Assembly: GCF_902506415.1 (NCBI RefSeq)
Contig: NZ_LR733275.1
Coordinates: 186,001 to 250,000, forward strand
Direction of reading: 5' to 3'
DNA length: 64,000 nucleotides
DNA from: Massilia sp. 9I
GTDB lineage: Bacteria; Pseudomonadota; Gammaproteobacteria; Burkholderiales; Burkholderiaceae_D
This document shows positions 58,654 through 64,000 of the stretch, piece after piece. How positions within the stretch are numbered: the stretch's first letter is position 1; each line of letters begins with the position of its first letter. The position numbers were made by a program, and so were the translations under genes. Under the pieces are notes generated by a model. That model was not told the DNA's origin, did no database searches, and worked only from the letters and a program-made list of their open reading frames with translations.

Positions 58654-59216
58654 GAGCATGGCGCACATCAATCGTTGTCGCCGCGGCCTTGCTGCTGTCC
58701 GCCTGCCCGGATGGCGGCCAGCGCGGGCGCAAGGCACCGCGGCAGTTGACGGACTTCGACGCACTCACCGTAGAGCAATCGGCCTGCCTGTTCAACTGCC
58801 CGGTCTTCGAGGTGAAGATTTTCTCTGACGGTCGGGTGCGTCATTCCGGCCCGACCTTCGAGTTTTCAGGTGGCGCCCACGAATCCCGGATCGGCCAGCG
58901 TGGCCTGGCGCAGATCGCGAAAGCGCTGCGCACCGCGCGGCTGGACGACATGCGCGACCGCTACCGGGAAGAGGTCGATGGCTGTACCTTCCTTGCCACC
59001 GACATGTCCACCATCACGGTTGGCCTGACGCGGGGCCGCGGATATCGCAACAAGAGCGTCGAACTGTATACCGGCTGCGTGGGCCCGACCGTGCCGACGG
59101 AACGTATCAATACGCTGATCAAGGCGATCGACCCCATCACGGGAACGAGCACTCTGCTCGAGCAAAGAAAGCAGGCCAGCCGGCAGAACGGAGAACAATC
59201 CGCGCCGGCGCGATAA
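58650..59216 (+). CDS. DUF6438-like lipoprotein
   Basis: A 188-residue exported protein with lipobox LLLSAC. The mature part has the DUF6438 pattern: SACLFNCPVFEVKIFSDGRV, FEFSGGAHE and a later GCTFLATDM, with conserved cysteines C in SACLFNCP that could pair. The domain is of unknown function. ATG overlaps the DUF3626 stop (ATGA); the longer frame to 58416 is antisupported by the lipobox. Probably inner or outer-membrane anchored. Confidence 0.72.
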   Translation: MRAWRTSIVVAAALLLSACPDGGQRGRKAPRQLTDFDALTVEQSACLFNCPVFEVKIFSDGRVRHSGPTFEFSGGAHESRIGQRGLAQIAKALRTARLDDMRDRYREEVDGCTFLATDMSTITVGLTRGRGYRNKSVELYTGCVGPTVPTERINTLIKAIDPITGTSTLLEQRKQASRQNGEQSAPAR

Positions 59217-59255
59217 GCCGGCTAATTCGCAAGGCCGGAACAACGACAGGCCGGG

Positions 59256-59348
59256 TCCCGCGGCCGCATTCGCGCTGCCGCCTTCCGTGAAGGCGAGCAG
59301 GATCTCGAGCTTGCGGAAGCTGATGTCTTCGCTGATCCGGTTGCGCAT
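59256..59348 (-). pseudogene. Remnant of a LysR-family regulator gene
   Basis: From ATG 59348 the minus strand reads MRNRISEDISFRKLEILLAF and then TEGGSANAAAG, which matches the helix-turn-helix start of MdcR-like LysR regulators (ISFRKLEVLLAF, then a G-S-x-x-x-A-A pattern). After about 31 codons the similarity ends and the frame runs into the antisense of the DUF6438 gene. It is best read as a truncated leftover, next to an intact LysR gene of another subgroup. Confidence 0.55.
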
Positions 59349-59391
59349 GGGTTTTCGGGTGATGGTCGAGACTGGCGAGGATACGCCCAGG

Positions 59392-60312
59392 CTAGGCCGC
59401 CGACAAGCCTGCACCCTCGGCGACGAACAGGTCCGGATGGCTTTCGGCGCATTCGCGCAGCAGGTTCCACACCACTTTCACGCGGCGCAGGCGGTACAGG
59501 TCGGTGGGCGCGGCCAGCCAGAACGAGCGCTCGGCCTGGAAGCCGGGCAGCACCCGCACCAGCCGGCCGTCGTCCGGCACCGCATACGGGGGCGCCATCA
59601 TCAGCCCCATGCCGAGCGAGGCGGCTTCCAGCTGCGCGGTCATGCCCGAACAGCACATGCGGCGCCGCGGCGTGAAGCCCAGTTCGTTCAGGTAGGACAG
59701 CTCGCGGCTGGCCAGGCGGTCCTGCACGTAGTCGACGAAGTCGTGCCGGCCCAGATCGGCCTGGCTGCGGATCGGCGGATGGCGCGCCAGGTAGCCGGGC
59801 GACGCGTACAGGTAGAAGTGGAAGGAGGCCAGGCGCGTGACCATGTAGCGGCCGGTGGTGGGCGGATCGAGCATGACGCCCAGGTCGGCCTCGCGGTTGG
59901 CCAGGTTGGCGAAGCGCGGCAGGTTCAGCAGGTCGATCGACAGGTCCGGATGCTGGGCCAGCAGCTCGGCCAGCAGTGGCGCTACCACGCGCACCCCGAA
60001 CACTTCCGGCACCCCCAGCCGCACCACGCCGTGCGCGGCGACTTCCGCCCCGCCGATCTGCTCGGCCGCGGCCAGCGCCGCCCCTTCCATCGCCTCGGCG
60101 TGCGGCAGCAGCGCCTGCCCGACCTCGGTCAGTTCATAGCCTTCGCGCGAGCGGTCGAACAGGGTCGAGCCGAGCTGGGCCTCGAGGCGATCGATGCGGC
60201 GCGCCACGGTGGTGTGCTCCACTTCCAGCCGGCGCGAGGCGCCCGACAGGGTACCGGCGCGCGCCAGCTCGAGGAAGAAACGCAGGTCGGTCCACTCGGG
60301 CAGCGTGTTCAT
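59392..60312 (-). CDS. LysR-family transcriptional regulator
   Basis: A 306-residue cytoplasmic regulator. The winged helix has the LysR pattern FLELARAGTLSGASRRLEVE with TTVARRIDRLEAQLG; residues about 90-290 form the periplasmic-binding-like effector domain. It diverges from a TonB receptor gene across a 274-base gap with two TGTGCA-N4-TGCACA palindromes, so it most likely controls the receptor and itself. The effector is unknown. Confidence 0.87.
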   Translation of the reverse strand: MNTLPEWTDLRFFLELARAGTLSGASRRLEVEHTTVARRIDRLEAQLGSTLFDRSREGYELTEVGQALLPHAEAMEGAALAAAEQIGGAEVAAHGVVRLGVPEVFGVRVVAPLLAELLAQHPDLSIDLLNLPRFANLANREADLGVMLDPPTTGRYMVTRLASFHFYLYASPGYLARHPPIRSQADLGRHDFVDYVQDRLASRELSYLNELGFTPRRRMCCSGMTAQLEAASLGMGLMMAPPYAVPDDGRLVRVLPGFQAERSFWLAAPTDLYRLRRVKVVWNLLRECAESHPDLFVAEGAGLSAA

Positions 60313-60344
60313 CTGGCTACTTGTTCGATATCAAGATTACATAT

Positions 60345-60480
60345 TGTGCACCAGTGCACATTGCCCCTGCAATGATTTAAGGCTTTTTCTATGCGGCAGC
60401 GCACAAATGGTGCGGAGCCCGGCGCCGTCCCCGTCAAGACACGCACAACGCTGGTGCAGCGGGCTGTGCATTTTTGCACA
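60345..60480. promoter_or_regulatory. Paired TGTGCA-N4-TGCACA operators
   Basis: TGTGCACCAGTGCACA at 60345-60360 and TGTGCATTTTTGCACA at 60465-60480 are two 16-base dyads with the same arms and the same spacing, 120 bases apart. GCACAAATGGTGC at 60401-60413 may be a weaker third site. The first lies just before the LysR gene, the second about 107 bases before the receptor ATG. Confidence 0.6.
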
Positions 60481-60586
60481 AAGGGGTGGGCGATTGTTGA
60501 CTATCTAACCAAACCCAACCGAGGCACACTTCCGACCATGCGAAAAACCTGAACGCATGCCGCTATCAAAAAATTAGGAGACAAGA

Positions 60587-62953
60587 ATGCGTCTTACCAA
60601 GAAGAACCTGAAGATGTTTAACCGTTCCGCCATGTCCACCGCCGTGCTGCTGGCGATCTACGGCGCGCCGATGGGCGCGGTCCATGCGCAGGAAAGCACC
60701 GATAGCGCCGCCACCAACGGCGCCGCCTCGACGGAAGACATCAGCAAGGTGGTCGTGACCGCCCGCCGCCGCGCCGAACTGATCCAGGACGTACCGGGCG
60801 CCGTCACCGCCTTCTCGGGCGCCGAACTGGAAAAGCGCGCCCTGCCCGACCTCACCGCCATTGCGGACGTCACCCCGAACACCACCCTGAAAGCTTCGCG
60901 CGGCACCAACACCACGCTGACCGCCTTCATCCGCGGCATCGGCCAGCAGGATCCGGTGGCCGGCTACGAGCAGGGCGTCGGCATCTACCTCGACGACATC
61001 TACCTGGCGCGTCCGCAGGGCGCCCTCACCGACATCTATGACCTCGAGCGCATCGAAGTGCTGCGCGGCCCGCAGGGCACCCTGTACGGCCGCAACACGA
61101 TCGGCGGCGCGGTCAAGTACGTGACCCGCAAGCTGGCCGCCAAGCCGACCTTCGACGCCAAGCTCACCGTCGGCAACTACAACGAGAAAGACCTGGTCCT
61201 GAAGGGCAGCGCCCCGATCTCGGATACCCTGCGCATCGGCGCCACCATCGGCACCTTCAACCGCGACGGTTTCGGCCGCAACATCCTGAACGGCCGCGAG
61301 AACTACAACAAGGACGTGCTGGCGGGCCGCGTGAGCCTCGAGTTCACCCCGACTCCCGACTGGTTCATCCGCTTCGCCACGGACAAGACCCGCGACGATT
61401 CCGAAGCGCGCCAGGGCCAGCGCCTGACCCTGGGTCCGGCGCCGGGCAACATCCGTCCGGCCGAGGGTGAATACGACACCCGCGCCAACCTGTACTCGGT
61501 GCTGGGCCACAAGCAGCAGGTGACCACCGAGGGCAGCTCGCTGCTGGCCGAATACACGATCGATCCGACCCTGTCGGTGAAATCGATCACCGCCTACCGC
61601 AAGTCGAAATCCTACGCCCCGATCGACTTCGATTCGCTCGAGCAGCCGCTGTGGGAAGCGCCGTCCTTCTACAAGGACAACCAGAAAAGCCAGGAATTCC
61701 AGCTGACCTACACCGGCAGCAAGCTGCAGGGCGTGGCCGGCGTGTTCTACATGAAGACCAACGCGTACAACGACTTCGACGTGCTGTACAACGCGCTGGG
61801 CGGCCTGTCGCTGCTGACCCACGACGACATCGACTCCAAGACCTGGGCCGTGTTCGCCGACGCCAGCTACAGCCTGACCGATACCTTCAACGTCAGCGTG
61901 GGCGGCCGCTACACCGTGGACGAGCGCCAGGCGGAGATCTTCAAGCGTACCTACCTCGGCCTGGCCAGCTCGCCGCGCCTGGGTAACCCGGGCGCGGTCC
62001 CGGCCGGCGCGCCGAACACCGACCTCGGCAAGGACGCGCTGCACCGCGAGGACAAGAAGTTCACCCCGAAACTGGGCTTCGGCTGGAAGTTCGCGCCCGA
62101 GCACAACCTGTACACCACCTGGTCGAAGGGCTTCAAGGGCGGCATGTTCGACCCGCGCATGGACCTGCTGGCTACCGGCGGCCCGAACAGCGCCGTGTCG
62201 CTGCAGAAGCGCCAGGGCGTCAATCCCGAGGAAGTCAGCAGCATCGAGATGGGCGTGAAGTCGAGCATGAACGGCGGCCGTCTGCAGACCAACGCGGCGG
62301 TGTTCTACACCGACTACAAGAACGTCCAGATCCCGGGTTCGATCCCGACCTTCGGCGCCAACGGCCAGGTCAACGGCTTCGCCGGCAGCCTGACCAACGC
62401 CGGCAAGGCCAAGATCAAGGGCCTGGAACTGGAAGCCGTCGCCTACCTGACCAACAGCTTCAACATCAGCGCGATGTACAGCCACATCGACGCCGAGTAC
62501 AAGGAGTGGATCGTGGCGAACGGCGCCAGCCTGGCCAACATCGCGGGCAGCGTCGAGTTCCAGAACACGCCGAAGAACTCGGCCAACCTCGCCGCCAACT
62601 ACGAGTGGCCGATGACGGTGTGGGGCCGTTCGGGCACCATGAACCTGATGAACAGCGTCTCGTACAAGAGCAAGGTGTACCAGACCGAGATCGCCCGTCC
62701 GACCGGTGTGGCCAGCCTCGACGCAACCATCCCGGGCAACCTGATGCTGGCGCAGAGCGGCTACGGCCTGTGGGATGCGAGCCTGGTGTGGACCAGCAGC
62801 GACCGCAAGGTCCAGGTCGGCCTGCACGGCCGCAACCTGACCGATAAGCGCTACAAGACCGCGGGCTACAACTTCTCGGGCTTCTTCAACACCGTCACTG
62901 CCTTCTACGGCGACCCGCGCACCGTGCGCGCGACCGTCAACGTCAAGTTCTGA
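60587..62953 (+). CDS. TonB-dependent outer-membrane receptor
   Basis: A 788-residue receptor with signal peptide (ending GAVHAQ), a plug domain (VVVTARRRAELIQDVPGAVTAF in part: VVVTARRRAELIQDVP as TonB-box region, and RIEVLRGPQGTLYGRNTIGG), and a C-terminal beta-barrel ending VRATVNVKF with the terminal phenylalanine. It is of the general FecA/CirA-like type rather than the large carbohydrate type at 15772. GGAG lies 7 bases before ATG. The ligand is unknown. The divergent LysR gene and downstream hydrolase hint at a small organic compound or ester. Confidence 0.87.
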   Translation: MRLTKKNLKMFNRSAMSTAVLLAIYGAPMGAVHAQESTDSAATNGAASTEDISKVVVTARRRAELIQDVPGAVTAFSGAELEKRALPDLTAIADVTPNTTLKASRGTNTTLTAFIRGIGQQDPVAGYEQGVGIYLDDIYLARPQGALTDIYDLERIEVLRGPQGTLYGRNTIGGAVKYVTRKLAAKPTFDAKLTVGNYNEKDLVLKGSAPISDTLRIGATIGTFNRDGFGRNILNGRENYNKDVLAGRVSLEFTPTPDWFIRFATDKTRDDSEARQGQRLTLGPAPGNIRPAEGEYDTRANLYSVLGHKQQVTTEGSSLLAEYTIDPTLSVKSITAYRKSKSYAPIDFDSLEQPLWEAPSFYKDNQKSQEFQLTYTGSKLQGVAGVFYMKTNAYNDFDVLYNALGGLSLLTHDDIDSKTWAVFADASYSLTDTFNVSVGGRYTVDERQAEIFKRTYLGLASSPRLGNPGAVPAGAPNTDLGKDALHREDKKFTPKLGFGWKFAPEHNLYTTWSKGFKGGMFDPRMDLLATGGPNSAVSLQKRQGVNPEEVSSIEMGVKSSMNGGRLQTNAAVFYTDYKNVQIPGSIPTFGANGQVNGFAGSLTNAGKAKIKGLELEAVAYLTNSFNISAMYSHIDAEYKEWIVANGASLANIAGSVEFQNTPKNSANLAANYEWPMTVWGRSGTMNLMNSVSYKSKVYQTEIARPTGVASLDATIPGNLMLAQSGYGLWDASLVWTSSDRKVQVGLHGRNLTDKRYKTAGYNFSGFFNTVTAFYGDPRTVRATVNVKF

Positions 62954-62990
62954 CGGGTCGCATGCAGCAGGGGGCGCTCGGGTAGCGCCC

Positions 62991-63018
62991 GCCGGGAACG
63001 CCCACGGGCGTTCCCGGC
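62991..63018. terminator. Hairpin after the TonB receptor gene
   Basis: GCCGGGAACGCCC (62991-63003) and GGGCGTTCCCGGC (63006-63018) form a perfect 13-bp stem with a 2-base loop. There is no T-run, so it may stabilise RNA or act as a partial terminator before the hydrolase gene, whose ATG is 46 bases further. Confidence 0.5.
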
Positions 63019-63064
63019 CCCCGGCACCACACCGTGGCAGTTTTAAGATTATCGAACGGGGCAC

Positions 63065-63937
63065 ATGTCCACTTACTCTGAAATCCGCTTTGCAAGCGCC
63101 GACGGCTTGCAACTGTATGCGCGCGACTATCCGGGGAACACCGGACAGGCCCGGCTGCCGGTCATCTGCATCCACGGCCTGACGCGCAATTCGGCCGACT
63201 TCGACGAACTCGCGCCCGAGCTGGCCGCGATGGGCCGGCGCGTGATCGCGGTCGACGTGCGCGGCCGCGGCCACTCGGCGCGTGATCCGAACCCAGCCAA
63301 CTATAACCCGGTGGTCTACGCCGGCGACATCATCAAGCTGATGGACGACCTGGGCCTGGCGCGCGCCATTTTCGTGGGCACCTCGATGGGCGGCCTGATT
63401 ACCATGACCCTGGCGGCGCGCCGGCTCGACCTGATCGCCGCCGCCGTCCTGAACGACGTCGGCCCGGTGCTGTCGGTACGCGGCCTGCAGCGCATCGCCG
63501 GCTACGCGGGCCGCTGCAATGCGCTCGGCAGCTGGGACGACGCCGCTGCCTACCTGCGCGACATCAATGCCTGCGCCTTCCCCGACAACTCCAGCGAGGA
63601 ATGGGGCAAATGGGCGCGGCGCGCATTCGAACAGAAGGATGACGGGCAGCTGGCGCTGCGTTACGATCCGAATATCGCGACCGCGATACAGACGGGTAAA
63701 CTGCGACCCACCTCGCTGGCGGCGCGCATGGCCTTCCGCCGGCTGGCGCGGCGCCGCCCCACCCTGCTGGTGCGCGGCGCACTGTCCGACCTGGTCGAAC
63801 CCGAACAGGCCCAGTGGATGCGCAAGGCAGCCCCGGAAATGCAGTACGCTGAAGTGCCGAACATCGGCCACGCGCCCATGCTCACCGAGCCGGAGGCGCT
63901 GGACGCAATCCGCGCCTTCCTGGCCAAGCAACCGTAA
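63065..63937 (+). CDS. Alpha/beta hydrolase
   Basis: A 290-residue cytoplasmic hydrolase of the alpha/beta fold. The oxyanion loop is ICIHGLTRNSADFDELA, the nucleophile is S107 in VGTSMGGLITM, the acid is probably in GALSDLVEPEQ, and the histidine is in NIGHAPMLTEPE. Family activities include esterases, lactonases and haloperoxidase-like enzymes. It lies between the TonB receptor and an exported-protein gene, all on the same strand, which suggests that it acts on what the receptor imports. Confidence 0.83.
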   Translation: MSTYSEIRFASADGLQLYARDYPGNTGQARLPVICIHGLTRNSADFDELAPELAAMGRRVIAVDVRGRGHSARDPNPANYNPVVYAGDIIKLMDDLGLARAIFVGTSMGGLITMTLAARRLDLIAAAVLNDVGPVLSVRGLQRIAGYAGRCNALGSWDDAAAYLRDINACAFPDNSSEEWGKWARRAFEQKDDGQLALRYDPNIATAIQTGKLRPTSLAARMAFRRLARRRPTLLVRGALSDLVEPEQAQWMRKAAPEMQYAEVPNIGHAPMLTEPEALDAIRAFLAKQP

Positions 63938-63954
63938 AGAACAAGGAGACTGAC

Positions 63955-64000
63955 ATGCAGCACCTGATCAAACCCCTGGCAGTGGCAATCGTCGCAGCCT
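63955..64000 (+). CDS. Start of an exported protein gene (cut by the window edge)
   Basis: AAGGAG is followed 6 bases later by ATG 63955, and the first 15 codons read MQHLIKPLAVAIVAA, the beginning of a signal peptide. The gene continues beyond the window. It starts 17 bases after the hydrolase stop, so the two are probably co-transcribed. Product unknown. Confidence 0.6.
   Translation, partial: MQHLIKPLAVAIVAA

Noticed and set aside
60566..63931. Minus-strand frame of 1121 codons opposite the second TonB receptor and hydrolase
   Set aside because: Spans two well-supported plus-strand genes and an intergenic hairpin; no motif seen.

Overview
The window reads as a chromosomal segment of a GC-rich Gram-negative betaproteobacterium, most likely the Massilia/Telluria/Duganella group of Oxalobacteraceae. 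The reasons are the very high GC with many long antisense shadow frames, the ftsK-lolA-rarA-serS order, the nadE-glnB pair, a TonB receptor of the Xanthomonas/Caulobacter carbohydrate type and a PEP-CTERM-like protein. The assignment is inferred from gene content only.

Region 1 (1-7427) is an L-rhamnose module. A truncated rhaD-type bifunctional aldolase/dehydrogenase diverges from a tightly overlapping operon of a DeoR repressor (rhaR), lipoprotein binding protein (rhaS), ABC ATPase (rhaT), two permeases (rhaP, rhaQ) and a kinase (rhaK). Region 2 (7684-28132) holds two unknown secreted proteins and then a locus that looks like a pectin / rhamnogalacturonan-I utilisation cluster: GH35 galactosidase with an extra N-terminal propeller, sodium/sugar symporter, GH43 arabinosidase-like enzyme, large TonB receptor, FadR-type GntR regulator, PL9-like lyase, PEP-CTERM-like protein, uronate dehydrogenase, GH2 beta-glucuronidase and a PL26-like exo-rhamnogalacturonan lyase. 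The proposed logic is that the receptor imports oligomers, the lyases and glycosidases strip the backbone and side chains, rhamnose enters the rha pathway, and uronates are oxidised by Udh. Short operator-like motifs recur in front of several of these transcription units.

Region 3 (28142-36105) has a TolB-propeller/amidohydrolase lipoprotein diverging from a marR-emrB-outer membrane factor-emrA efflux operon. Region 4 (36071-36853) is a 401-bp duplication carrying two identical tRNA-Ser(CGA) genes, long hairpins and palindromic elements built from tRNA 3' ends. Region 5 (36853-45843) is core housekeeping: serS, a small secreted protein, rarA, an unknown gene, lolA, ftsK, trxB and an Smr-domain gene.

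Region 6 (45944-51973) is sensory: a bacteriophytochrome histidine kinase without an adjacent heme oxygenase, a TRIC-type channel, and a two-gene operon of a double-domain KaiC-like ATPase and a hybrid histidine kinase. Region 7 (52153-59216) has glnB-nadE, a DUF482 acyltransferase-like gene, a serine beta-lactamase-like hydrolase, a GNAT, a tiny membrane protein, DUF3626 and DUF6438. Region 8 (59256-64000) has a LysR gene remnant, an intact LysR regulator diverging from a second TonB receptor, an alpha/beta hydrolase and the start of another exported protein.
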